Below, piece after piece: positions 1 to 10,470 of a stretch of 64,000 bases of DNA. This stretch comes from Buxus sempervirens (taxonomy: Eukaryota > Streptophyta > Magnoliopsida > Buxales > Buxaceae), in NCBI GenBank assembly GCA_947561395.2, contig OX387186.1, forward strand, positions 47,511,220 to 47,575,219, in the 5' to 3' direction. Every line of letters starts with the position of its first letter. Within the stretch, counting starts at the first letter, position 1. Under the pieces are notes generated by a model that had not been told where the DNA came from, made no database searches, and saw only the letters and a list, made by a program, of their open reading frames with translations. The translations under genes and the position numbers were made by a program.

Positions 1-260
1 AGATAAAAGATAAATTAAAAAAAAAAGAAGAATTAAATAATAGTAAAACAACCCAAATATTACCCAACTAATTTAAGGGAACCCATTTCGGTGGGGCAAC
101 CCAGGGTGTTCAAGGACTTCCCTGGATTATAATCGGGTAACTTATCCGGAATCACTAGTTCAGAGCAAAAGACAACAAGGTGTCTACCTGCACCATTTCA
201 GGTAGTAGCGACTCCATTAAACATGTAACCCGCTTCTTCCGCACGCTCAAGGTGCGCACA
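1..260 (+). mobile_element. 3' end fragment of a Tat/Ogre-type LTR (family B/D)
   Basis: This stretch resembles the 3' part of the solo LTR at 8665-11671. It shares a stretch around a GGGGTGTCTACGGACTTCCC-like block, then a CCTGCACC..TCAGG..GCGACTCC block, and a terminal TGCGCACA ending at 260. It runs off the left edge of the window, so its start is not visible. No coding potential is claimed. Homology was judged by eye. Confidence 0.6.
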
Positions 261-800
261 CCCCGATCCAGGTGTTTACCCCTATGCCATTGGATAGAGG
301 GCTCCGATACGATTCTAACGCAATTGAGTTTGCCCAGATCGGAGCCCGGATGAAGAAAATATGAGCTGTCAAAGTTTCCGAGCAGCAAAACTGGAAAACT
401 GCACACGTGGCAAGTGGTGCAGGAAAATATCTCGGGGATCAAATCCGTAAATATCGAAACATTCAAAAGATCCCAGGGACCAATCTGAAAGTATCTGAAA
501 ATATCTAAATAAAATAATATTTTCTCAAAATATCCCAGGGACTATATCTTAAATTTCAAATTTTCCGGACAACCCCGCGGCCAAATTAAATTTCTTTAAT
601 CATTGTGTCGCTCGTGCCGAGCGACAACTACTCAGCGCCAAACCCGACGGACACCTATTTCTTCTCCTATAAAAGCCGCGGCAACCCTCTTGCAAGGGGT
701 TCGGCTTGTCTTTCTCATTCGGCTTTTTTCGGGGGGATCCTTCTCCCGTTGGTGGCCGGTTTTTCTGGGTTGGCTCTTCACACAGAGAACCTGTGTGCTT
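261..800 (+). mobile_element. Internal LTR fragment (family B) with TATA box
   Basis: From about 270 the sequence matches the solo LTR at about 8915-9400: the GGGCTCCGATACGATTCTAACGC block, the CTCGGGGATCAAATCC block and the promoter region. A TATAAAAG box lies at 668-675, at the same place relative to these blocks as 9347-9354 in the solo LTR. The match fades at about 780-830, where the minus-strand ORF1 relic begins, so this is a rearrangement junction. It follows an LTR 3' end directly at 260/261, which suggests an LTR inserted into another LTR of the same family. Confidence 0.55.
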
Positions 801-809
801 GCGTAGATG

Positions 810-2030
810 TCGGTCCTCTTCTGTGTGCTTGCGCACAATGTCAAGCTTTTGCTGAAGGGCCTCATTGGCCTTCCTGTTTTCACGTTCAGAATTCACGTAT
901 GCACGGTGAATTCGAGAATGAGATTCCTGCAGTTCGGCCACCCTATCCCTGTATGTGTCAGGGGGCGGAACTTGGATGTCACCAGAGGCGACAAGATACA
1001 GAGGAGGGGGCCGTCGAGGCCACATTCACGAGCAATCCATTGTTCATAATTACGAACGTCGGATCCAGAGAAAATATCTTCTTGGAGTTTGTGCACGTGT
1101 TACCATTCCTTTACCAATTGCTTCTTCAATTCAAATGTGAGCGGGCCAGTTAATCCTTCCGCGTCATCCTTGAATGGGATTCCCTGAGACTTCCCAAACT
1201 ATCTCAGAACTCGAACCGGATAGTATGGCATGACATGGGTTAAGCCTATCAAGGCTAAGCAGTGTCTCTTCCTGAAAGCTATGATGGGAGTGTAGGTATG
1301 ATTAAATGTGCCCCACCATCTTATATCCGTTTCTCCATTCAATTGGAGAAAGTGGTCTAACCAGTCCTCACGAGAGGGTAAGTCTGGTCTGATCTCTCTT
1401 CGGGCCATCAAGGTGACATTGTCACGGACGTACCCATAATGTGGGATGACAGGTTCAGCAACCATCAAGTGGTCTTGTAACCAAATGTGTAGGAGAGGAA
1501 CGCACCCTGAAACCTCCTAGTTCCATTCTTGGTCATAGTCAAAGCATGGTATAGCTGGGCAAGGATCAGTGGCATGATTTGGAATCCTACCTAGAGTTGG
1601 TCTACAATTTCCATGAAGGCTAAATTAATGGTGTCTTCCCCAGTTGGAAAGAATATTTGCGATAGAACCACGAGGGTGAAGGTGTCCCACCAAACACGGG
1701 GTCTTTCTTGCTTTTGATTCTTATCTTTTCAGTGATGAAGGTTTTAGAGACCCTCGTGAATGCTTGGTCACCTCTTAAGGTCTGGAATTCTCCTCTTGGT
1801 AGGCCAAAGAAAGTACAAGCTTCATTCTTGTAGCTATCTTTGAGACTTGGCCTAACGGGTTCTCCATGGTCACGAAACCGGAGGAATAGGTCAAATTCCT
1901 CAATTGTAGGAGTCAACTCATTGATGCAGAATCTGAAAACCAAGAATTGGGGATCCCAGAAAAGCAAAGCCGCTTGAATCATATCCCAATTAATCGGCAC
2001 ATTTAACAGGGACAGAGTTTGTCCCATGCG
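810..2030 (-). pseudogene. Broken ORF1 of a Tat/Ogre-type retrotransposon (DUF7745-like)
   Basis: Read on the minus strand from 2027, the translation resembles the plant ORF1 protein (DUF7745, related to the plant mobile domain) that precedes gag in Ogre elements. Visible pieces include FRFCINELTPTIEEFDLFLR and GLPRGEFQTLRGDQAF at 1620-2027, then a LILAQLYHAL region, and WLQDHLMVAEPVIPHYGYVR crossing 1468. From about 1025 to 810 the piece is charged and coiled-coil-like (HRAYVNSERENRKANEALQQ). The three pieces lie in different frames with stops between them, so the gene is dead. It follows the minus-strand LTR and PBS at 3634-6009, which is the place expected of Ogre ORF1. The family name is from recall of family features, not a search. 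Confidence 0.6.
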
Positions 2031-3633
2031 GTATTTGTGCTCCTACTGGATCTGCTCATCTCCTTGCAATTGCCTTGTCCAAGAACGGATCCAAGGTGTA
2101 TCAAAGGCACACTTCTCTATCCTAGGGAAGCGAATTCTCTCAGTCGAGAATGAAGATGCTATGTCAACTATCCGACTGAAATCCCAAGTCAATTTAGGGT
2201 TTTATGCTAAAAACTCTAAATTAGTCCAAAGCATGCATCAGGAAGTGTAAAAATTAAATCATTGTCTAAGCAGTTCAGCATTTATGCCAAAATTAAGTGC
2301 AAAAATTAAATTCAGGCACACAAGGTGTGTGGTCATAAGGGTTGTAACCTCTAGACATACTGGCGTACAGGAAGCACTACTAGGTCCTAGTCGACCTTTT
2401 CTTTCATCTGTTCTTTCATCTGCCCCTGGTGTCGAACCATAGCAAAAATATTTACAACTTGCCATCGAGGGCGAAATTTACAAGAATTTACATAAATCTG
2501 TAAAAAATCACTTTTAGAGTTGTTGAGAACCTAAAAGGAGGGTACAAGTTTGCTTCTTGGCAGGTGGGCTGAAATCCTAAATTTAGGGTTTTTCTGCCCT
2601 TAATTTGTTCTGACCCATTTCTGTCTGATCTGGCTGGCTTTCATCTGTACAAAGGCCGACTAGGACTTAAAGTGCTTCCAGTGGACTCAATGGGTCAAGG
2701 CCCACGGCTCACAGGACTCATATGCATGGATCTGGGGTCATACCCCTAATCAAATTGGGTTGGCTTCCTAAATTAGGGCTAAGGCAGCCCATGGTCTAAG
2801 GTTCACTCAATTTGATATAAGGAAGGCAGGGTTGCTGCCCCTGATGGACTCTTGGGTTTTAAATTGATTTTACCCTTATTTGATCACTCGCATTTGCATT
2901 CACATGTATGTTCACATCCACATTCAGCATAGAGTTTATCAGAAGTAATAGGTGGGGAAGGATACCCAGCCCGAGGCATCTGCCTACAAGGGTCTGAGCC
3001 AAGTACTAGCCCCTTTGCGTACCACCGCAAGAAACCAGTGGTGCTTGAAGAGTCTAGAAACCTGGGGAGACGGGTTTACCTTGCTTTCCCTGGCAAGCCA
3101 CGGGAGCGTAGGGCTAATACTGTCCCAAAAGAAAGTTTATCATTTTAGAAGGGTGGCTGCTAGAGAGGTCTAGGTTTTGATTGAGAAGAACATTCACATT
3201 CATAACAGATACATTCAATTCGGATCACCCATGCAGGCTCTCTCGTGCATGTCACCCCATGTAGTTAAAAGATCATCCACAGTGTAATAAGGTGCCTGTG
3301 TGTGCAGTTAGGCAAAGTGTTGTGTCTATTCGGGTGATTCTCAGATAATGGGCTGATAAAGGGTTCCTTGATGTCACTTTTTTAGTGAAAGTACCGAACA
3401 ACATACAATACGATGTCTGGGTAGATCCCTAGGTAAGTGGACGGGTCACATCGGTCCCATTAAAATCCACTTACCTTAGGCGATTATCATGTCCGTTTGA
3501 CAGGATCCCCCAATATCACATAATTGCAAGCGTTCCGTAATTCACTAAGGTCGGACAAGAAGTACTTCCTAAATCTGCTTATATCCACCTAGGTTGACTC
3601 ATTTTTTAACCAGGGTCCGACTGGGTTGAGGGG
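2031..3633 (-). other. Leader region between PBS and ORF1 relic, no gene seen
   Basis: This is the stretch between the minus-strand PBS and the ORF1 relic. I see only short open frames with no recognisable protein, and no clear tandem repeat. It is most simply the 5' untranslated leader of the minus-strand Tat/Ogre-type element. Confidence 0.4.
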
Positions 3634-3651
3634 TCCCCAGTGGAGTCGCCA
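3634..3651 (-). other. Primer binding site of minus-strand element
   Basis: On the minus strand this reads TGGCGACTCCACTGGGGA, three bases after the LTR end at 3655. It would pair with a tRNA 3' end containing GGAGTCGCCA, the tRNA-Arg type reported for Ogre/Tat elements. The element at 21041-34234 has the same site with one change. Confidence 0.8.
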
Positions 3652-3654
3652 AGC

Positions 3655-6009
3655 TGTGCGCACCGAAAATCTAAATCGCACGTGAGGCGCACGTGGAGCG
3701 TGCGTGCCTCGGGACTTTTGGAGTCGCCATTGCCTGAGAGGTGCAAGCAGACATAGGGATTGCTTATCCGAGTCTAAGTTTGGTCTGCGGCTTATTAGAG
3801 ATCTAGCTAAGTCCTTGGTTATGTCCAGGGAAGTCCGTAGACACCCCGGCCCGCCCCGTCGGTTTGACGGATCCCTCGGGTCTCCTTGGTTTTTTTTGAG
3901 TCAAATTTCACCCTTTCCTAGACCAACATGTGTCTTTTTGGGTCTGGTGGGGTCCTTTGGAGGTGTGTGCCCCTTTTTTTATTTATTTTTATCTTTTTAT
4001 TTTGGTTGTGTGGGTCGGATACGGGCCCCGTTGGAAGGCCTATAGGATGCCAAGATTGGGCTTGGGCCAGGGGCCTAGTAAGGTTATTGGGTAACCCTTT
4101 TTGGTATGGATTGCTTATAAAAACAAGTAAGTCTTTTAAAGGCTCAGTGGGCTTGGATTTGGCCCAATAGCAACTAAATCAATGGCCTTGGACCCGTTTG
4201 TTGAAAGTGGGCATGGTTTGGGCTGGTCAGAATATGGGCCCCATAGGTGGGCCCATGAGGCCTTGGTGGGCCTGGTTAGGCCCATGGTCCACAAGTGGGC
4301 TTGGAACAGCCCAAACTGCCTAAAGGGTCGGGTTAAACCGGTTCGGGTCGGATCGAATCCCCGGGTCAAAAAAGTTGATTTTTAAGTTATGTAATGAAAT
4401 GACCGCATTTGCTATGCAGATTGGGCTGAACCGTAGATGCAATGCAGTTCAGGCTGGACCGCATAACAAGTGCGGGCATGCTTGGATTGCACTGTAAATA
4501 CGGTTTTTGTCTGATTTTACAATTTTGCTACAATTCCGGCCGGGATCAATCTGGCTAGCCCTCTAGGATGTCCGGCGACTTCTGTTGGCGGTCCTAGCAC
4601 AATTTCTGAGGTGCAAACATCTTCATTTGCCTTTAAATCTCCTTCTTTTTCTTTGGTGTCTTGTAATGGAATGAAGTCCCGCTTTTCTCTATTTGGTTAA
4701 GATACTTCCCGGTTGTGCAAAACAATACTTAGTGAGAAAGGAAAGAGGGAATGTGTTTGGGATACATTGGATAATCCAAAGAGGACAAACCCCTCTTACG
4801 TTTGCAAATGAAACCAATTAATCAAGTTGTGTTAGTTTGCATATTTCTTTTTTTTTTGTTTTATAAACCCACTCTCCTCCTTTTCCGCATAGAGACACCC
4901 ATTTTCATGGGGTCTCTCAGGGCATGTAAAAGTAAAACAAACAAGTTAATAACAATATAGTAGAATAAGAAGAGTTTAAAGTTATTTAAACAAGAAAATT
5001 CTTATATATGTTGAAGAAAAAGTTACCAGAATTGTTACCACACTACTACCTTCTTGATTCGATGTGTTATGGTTCTTCGCGAGATTTTGACAGCGCTTCC
5101 GCACTCCCATTGATTTTCCGAAATAGGTTTGAAAAGGGGTTCTCTTGCCTTCAGATTGAAAGGATAAAAGGTAAGGGTGAAGGGTAGTGTTTCAGGGGCA
5201 AAATGGGAATATTTTTATGCTAGCAAGGTTTCAACAGGGTATGGACGTGGAGAAGGCAAGGAAGGAGAGGGGGGACCATTAGGGGGACCAGCTTACACAA
5301 ATGGGGAGGGGGGACCATTATAGGCAAAATTTTTGTGCCTGCATTTCAAATGCGGGCGAGCCACCCACGTGCTCAAATCTAGCGCGAATCGCCAGCTGTC
5401 ACCGTACAAGACACGCGTCCCCCTTTTAGAAGGTTTGCCCACATTTTTTAAATGCACGGATTTCAACCCTTAATTTAATTTAATTTATATTAAAGATTTT
5501 ATTCAATTTTATTATTATTATATTATAAAAAACGAGATTTTTTTTATTAAAATATTATTTAAAAAATAAAGATATTTCTATTAAATGATTATTTTATTGA
5601 TTTATTTTGCTTTTTTGCTGCTATTTTGCCAAACAGGAAGTTTTCGTGAAACTTCAACTGCTCATAACTTCTTCATCTGGTGTCCGATTTCAGCAAACTT
5701 AGTGTCGTTGGAATCAGTTCGGAACTAACTATCCATTGGGATTAATTTGGGTAGCTGAATTGGGTTGAGCAAAAAGTCAACTTTTTGCTTCCCAAAAGTT
5801 TAACCAACTCATAACTTCCTCATTCGGACTCCGATTCCAGTAAACTCAATTGCGTTAGAACCGTGTAAAAGTGCTCTTTTTAATGAGATGAAGTTTGATG
5901 GCCAATTCTACTTGGATCAAAAAGCCAATTTTTGACTTCTCAGAGTTTGTCTTTTTTGTTTGACTTTTCATTTTTTTTATTTCAGGGGTGCAAAAATCAG
6001 GTGATAACA
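3655..6009 (-). mobile_element. Complete LTR (family D, 2355 bp), minus strand
   Basis: On the minus strand the LTR begins TGTTATCACC at 6009 and ends GTGCGCACA at 3655, giving TG..CA termini, followed by a PBS. Its start resembles LTR B (8665), sharing a TTTTTGCACCCCTG block, and its end shares the GCAGACCAA and GCGACTCCA blocks, so B and D are related families. Around 4400-4500 and 5339-5355 it carries GCAT/ATGC palindromes like those in other LTRs here. The partner LTR is not in the window as a minus-strand copy. Confidence 0.75.
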
Positions 6010-6526
6010 GCATGCTAGAATTTGTGTCGATGCAATGAGTTTGAAACTTTGACCCAAATGCAAATCATACGCAAATATCAGTTCAGATACGACCTTGCCA
6101 CCTGTAGACGAAGAGATTGTGTCACGCTAGAAATAATATTATTTCCCTATTTGTGTCAACCCAGAAATTGTAAGGCACGCTAGAAATTGTGTCAACCTAA
6201 ACATGGTCCAATTGATGACGATTACCTACCAAAATTGAAAGAAGATCAACATCTCACAAAAATCTAACCTACCATTTAGACTCGCAACAATATTATTTCT
6301 GTATTTGTCTTTGATGGGTATCACCCCTTATTCTAGATATTCAAACTTTAATTCAAAATCTTGTTGTCCTCTTTTATAAAAACATGGTTTGAGAAATAAC
6401 CATACTCTAGCAAAGTCACACACACACACACACATATATATATCCTGAATTTCATACTTTTTGCTTTGTCCTAACAAAAAAAAAATCACAATTTGTCTTG
6501 ATTTGTCTTTCTAAGTCACTTGTATA
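6010..6526. other. Intergenic, contains a dispersed repeat
   Basis: No gene is seen. Positions 6018-6110 loosely resemble 20219-20310 (a TGTGTCGATGCAA start and a GCCACCT motif near the end). Positions 6171-6329 are near-identical to 35116-35274. A short CA/TA repeat lies at about 6417-6442. Confidence 0.5.
6171..6329. repeat. 159-bp dispersed repeat, copy 1
   Basis: Runs from AAGGCACGCTAGAA to GGGTATCACCCCTTA and matches 35116-35274 in the same orientation with only scattered base differences. Similarity stops sharply at both sides. No terminal inverted repeat or TSD is clear, so the element class is unknown. Confidence 0.75.
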
Positions 6527-6987
6527 TAGGGATGGCAAATGGTTTGGTTTTGCAAAAAACCAAAACCGAACCGACAAGTTCACAATGAAGACCATAATTG
6601 AACCGTAACCATTACGATTTACCAATTTTAAAACCAAAACCATTTAACTTTCATATTCTTAAAACTTAACCAAACCGTTTCACAATTTTGAAAGTTCAGA
6701 TAGATTAAGTTTTTATTATTTTATCGTGTCGACACAGGGATGTGCTATCCATCTCTAAAATCATTAATAAATCCTTAATGTGCTAACTGGCTAACATGTT
6801 TTGCAGTTGTGCAACTCAAAGCTTATGCATATTTTATGTAGTCGGTTCGATTTCACCTTAAAACCTTAATCGAATTGAAACTGCGTTGGTTTTTGTTTTG
6901 GAACCAATTATTAAGGGCCCAAAACTGACCCTTGTAGGTTCAGTTTGCTTCATTTTGTCAATTTTAATTGAACCGTTTCCATCCCTA
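6527..6987. mobile_element. hAT-like MITE, 461 bp
   Basis: It begins TAGGGATGGCAAA and ends TTTCCATCCCTA, so the ends are inverted repeats of TAGGGATGG. Flanking 8-mers CTTGTATA (left) and ATTGTATT (right) agree at six of eight positions, as expected of a decayed 8-bp hAT target duplication. The interior is rich in AACCGAACC and GGTTTGGTT motifs and has no transposase. Confidence 0.7.
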
Positions 6988-7327
6988 ATTGTATTGGTTA
7001 GATTTCCCTCCAATTGGACTAGGTTTCCTCTGAAATCGCCGTTATGAATCTCTCTATTAAGCTTAGCAAATAATCCTCTTAATTGTGTTTATTCCAATCC
7101 TAGCTAAATTCCTTTCTTGTTCTTCACCTTCTTTGAATTATCCTATTAATTATGTACAAGGTGATAATTAGGGGTGCTTATCGGGTCGTGCCGGCCCGGG
7201 CACGCCAGTGGGCCGACATGGCCCACCCCTTGAGCCGTGCTGTGCCGTGCCCATATATACGGGCACGCGGCACGTTCGGCACATGGGTGGCATAGCCCAC
7301 GCTTGACGTGGGCCGTCCACATGGTCC
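6988..7327. other. Short intergenic stretch with GC-rich block
   Basis: Holds no gene. Positions 7170-7320 are GC-rich and repetitive (GTGCCGGCCCGGGCACG and CGGGCACGCGGCACG motifs), in contrast with the AT-rich surroundings, and end where the LTR A fragment begins. Probably the end of another transposon, class not determined. Confidence 0.35.
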
Positions 7328-8658
7328 TGTAGACACCCCAAAATTGCACGATTTTTTATAAATCTTGAAGGAGAGAGAGAAATATTTTATTGGAATTTTC
7401 AATTCTTAGCATTGGGTTTGAAATCCTTAACCCATTTGAATCCAAAACCACAAAGGAAAAGGCCCAAATTCAATCTTTTGCACAAAGTCAAACTTTTATG
7501 GTTGAATTTTGTTGACTTTTGACCCCAAAAGTAAAATATTTTTTAAGGCAAAATTTCAAGATAATTTTTCCCAGTAATCAGGTTTTTAGCAATGTTATTG
7601 CATAAATGAATTTTTTGAGCCTTTAAATCTTGACAAATACCTTGGTATTAACATGTTGAACCTTTTTACCAGACCTGAAAAACTGGAATTTAGCCTTAAA
7701 CTGGAAAGTTGACTTTTTATTCACTTGGAATTTGGGTTTGGAACTATTTTTAATGGATTCAAATTTGGGGGGGGGGGGGGGGGGGGTGTTTGCTTATTTA
7801 CATGTAATATCTTAAGTAAATGGAGATTAAAAAATACGAGGACATTTACTTAAATGATATTACATGTAAATAAGTATTGCTTGTGTTGGTAAGGGTTAAA
7901 AAATATGAAAAATTGGTCAAACCTGTTCTATCCGCATTTGGTATGCGAACAAGCCTTGACCGCATTTGATCTACAGGCATTACGTGACAGCATTGAAAAT
8001 GCGGACAAGGCGTGTTCGCAATTCAAATGCGGTCAAGCGTATTTTGGGCGTTTTCGTAAAAATTCATTTTTTAAAGTCTTGTTACTATTTTTACCTCTTT
8101 CTAGAGTTTCATCCGTCCCCATTTTGCCCTCATTGGTTCTCATATTTACTCCAACTCATGTTTCTAAAACTGAATTGGAACATTCTAGAACCTCTTGGGA
8201 TCACCCTTGCCCTTGCTCTTGCTTATAAATAGAAGGTTTCTCCTCAAGCAAATGGCTGAAGATTGTAGCTGGAAATTGTGGCTAAGAATATTGCCAAAAA
8301 TTGAAGATTGAAAAGCTCCAAGTGAAGAAGAGAACCCTTACCTTTTTGCTTTCTCAAGTCCATGTAAGCTTCTCTCCCCTTTTATTTTTCAAGTTTTAAT
8401 TTCTAGGATTATTCTGATCTTCTCTCTTTCTGTAGAATAAGGCCTGTGTGTGATTGCAAGCCCAAACCTAAATCTAAGTACCTCAAGTATCTTCTCTAGC
8501 TGTAAAACGTGAAGAGAGTTCTAGAGGAAAGGAGGACAGGAATGGATTCGTAAGGCAGACCCCTATATGCTGTAATCTTAGAATTGTGTAGTTTTAATGT
8601 CTTGCTTAGATTGTGTGATGATTTATTGATGTAATATGGAGGAATACCATAGATCTAT
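7328..8658 (+). mobile_element. 5' fragment of LTR A, truncated by nested insertion
   Basis: Starts TGTAGACACCCC and follows LTR A of the full element (21041 onward) through shared blocks, including a TTACATGTAATATCTTAAGT block, the palindrome cluster at 7928-8035, a TATAAATA box at 8224-8231 and the CTCCAAGTGAAGAAG block. It stops at the point corresponding to about 22507 of the full LTR, where LTR C begins. A run of G lies at about 7767-7786. It is more diverged than the two LTRs of the full element, so it is an older copy. Confidence 0.8.
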
Positions 8659-9346
8659 TGTAACTGTAAGCACCTTATTTTTGCACCCCTGGAATTGCTG
8701 AAAATGAAAACCCTAGCAGAAAGTCAAACCCCGAGGGGACAAAAAGTTGACTTTTTGATTAAGTGATATTTGGCCACCTTGCTTTATATCATTGGATAGA
8801 GAATCTCGACACGATTCCAACGCAACTGATTTTGCAGGAATCGGAGTCCGGATGAAGGTTCTGCGGGCAGTCAAACTTGGGCGAAGCCAAAAGTTGACTT
8901 TCTGCCAAAATCCGATCAAGGTGCTTACCTCTAGGTCATGGGATAGGGGGCTCCGATACGATTCTAACGCCACTGAGTTTGCCCAGATCGGAGCCCAGAT
9001 GAAGAAAATATGAGCCGACAAAATTCCCGAGCAGCAAAACCGGCAAACTGCGCACGTGGCAGAGAGCTGCACACGTGGCGAGTTGCGCAGGAAAATATCT
9101 CGGGGATCAAATCCATAAATATCCAAACATTCAAAATATCCCAGGGACTAAATCTGTGAAAATCCAAGAATATCGGATTAAATTGAAAATAACCAGGGAC
9201 TAAATCCGAAAATTCGGATTTTCCGACCAAACGAGCGGCCGCATTAATGGTTTTTTAATCATTCGGTCGCTCGCGCGAACGTGGCAGGGGGTATGCGCTC
9301 ACCTTGAGGTGGGAGCCAAACTCGGCGGATACCCTCTGTCCTCTTC

Positions 9347-9354
9347 TATAAAAG
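9347..9354 (+). promoter_or_regulatory. TATA box of solo LTR B
   Basis: TATAAAAG followed by GCCGCGC, in the same context as 668-675 in the other family B copy. Its position inside the LTR fits the U3/R border. Whether it is active is unknown. Confidence 0.55.
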
Positions 9355-10059
9355 CCGCGCAAGGTTTCATTTCCAGGGGTGGGAAAAATTTTGGTTGGAG
9401 ATTTTCTTCTTGGGTCTGCATTTTTTTGGTTCGGCATTTCTTGGGGGTTGGACATTCTGTTGTCCCTCGGCACTCGAAGGTAGTCTGGGCTACCATCTTC
9501 CCCAAAGAAACCACACTCTTGGCCATTCCTTTCTTCCCCTTCTTCCTCGTCAAACCCGAAGGTAATCTTGTTCTTGGTGTGAGAAGGAGGCTCCGGCTGC
9601 AGCTCGTTGGCTCCAAGGAACCCTCCGGCCTACTCTACAAAGACCTGGAACCAAGGTGAGCTCTCCATTTTCTTTTGTTCAATATATATATAAATCAGGC
9701 TTCCCATGCATCTCTGATATCTTGTTTGTCATTGTTTGTTTGATTCGAATTCGAAGGGGAGCATGTTCCCTGTGATCGCACCTCTCTTGTATCCCGATAG
9801 AACCCCCCTTTCCCTTCTTCCTTAATCGTGTTTTGTTAGTTAGTGTTTTGTTTTCAAAGTTTTATGTATGTTCTGTAATGTTTGGGTGTTCGGATTTGTA
9901 GGTTTGCAAAGAGGTTTGATCCTCACAACTTAGGTTAGATTAATTTCCAAGTATGTTAGAGGTCTGCTGGGGTTCTAATGATCCCCAAAAACCAGTTACA
10001 GAGCTTAACACCAGTCGGAAATGGAGTTTGGAGAGAAAAAACAGAGAGTCAGGGTCTGC

Positions 10060-10470
10060 ACTGAGCTCACGCTCACCTCGCGCTGAGCTCGCGCTCACCT
10101 AGCTTGGGTCCGCTCACCTTGAGCTCACCTCGCCCTCACCTCGCGCTCACCTCATGCTCACCTAAAATTGGATGCGCTCACCTCGCGCTCACCTCGTGCT
10201 CACCTAAAATTGGATGCGCTCACCTTGCGCCCACCTAAATTTGGATGCGCTCATCTCGCGCTCACCTCGTGCTCACCTCGCGCCCACCTAAATTTGGATG
10301 CGCTCATCTCGCGCTCACCTCGCGCTCAGCTCGTGCTCACCTCGCGCCCACCTAAATTTGGATGCGCTCATCTCGCGCTCAGCTCGTGCTCACCTCGCGC
10401 CCACCTAAATTTGGATGCGCTCATCTCGCGCTCACCTCGCGCTCACCTCATTTTGGGTGCGCCCACTTCG
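10060..10470 (+). repeat. Minisatellite in LTR B (GCTCACCTCGC units)
   Basis: A 10- to 11-base unit (GCTCACCTCGC and variants) repeats many times. It is organised into longer units that each end in CACCTAAATTTGGATGCGC. At least five of these long units are visible. It is open in one frame on the plus strand (10168-10617), but the protein is a simple repeat and not taken as a gene. Confidence 0.85.

Noticed and set aside
7146..7402. Two overlapping minus-strand frames rich in Arg, Ala and His
   Set aside because: GC-rich repeat sequence crossing the border of an LTR. No domain.
8713..9659. Several open frames on both strands in solo LTR B
   Set aside because: All lie inside the LTR, are not conserved in the sister copy at 261-800, and have no domain.
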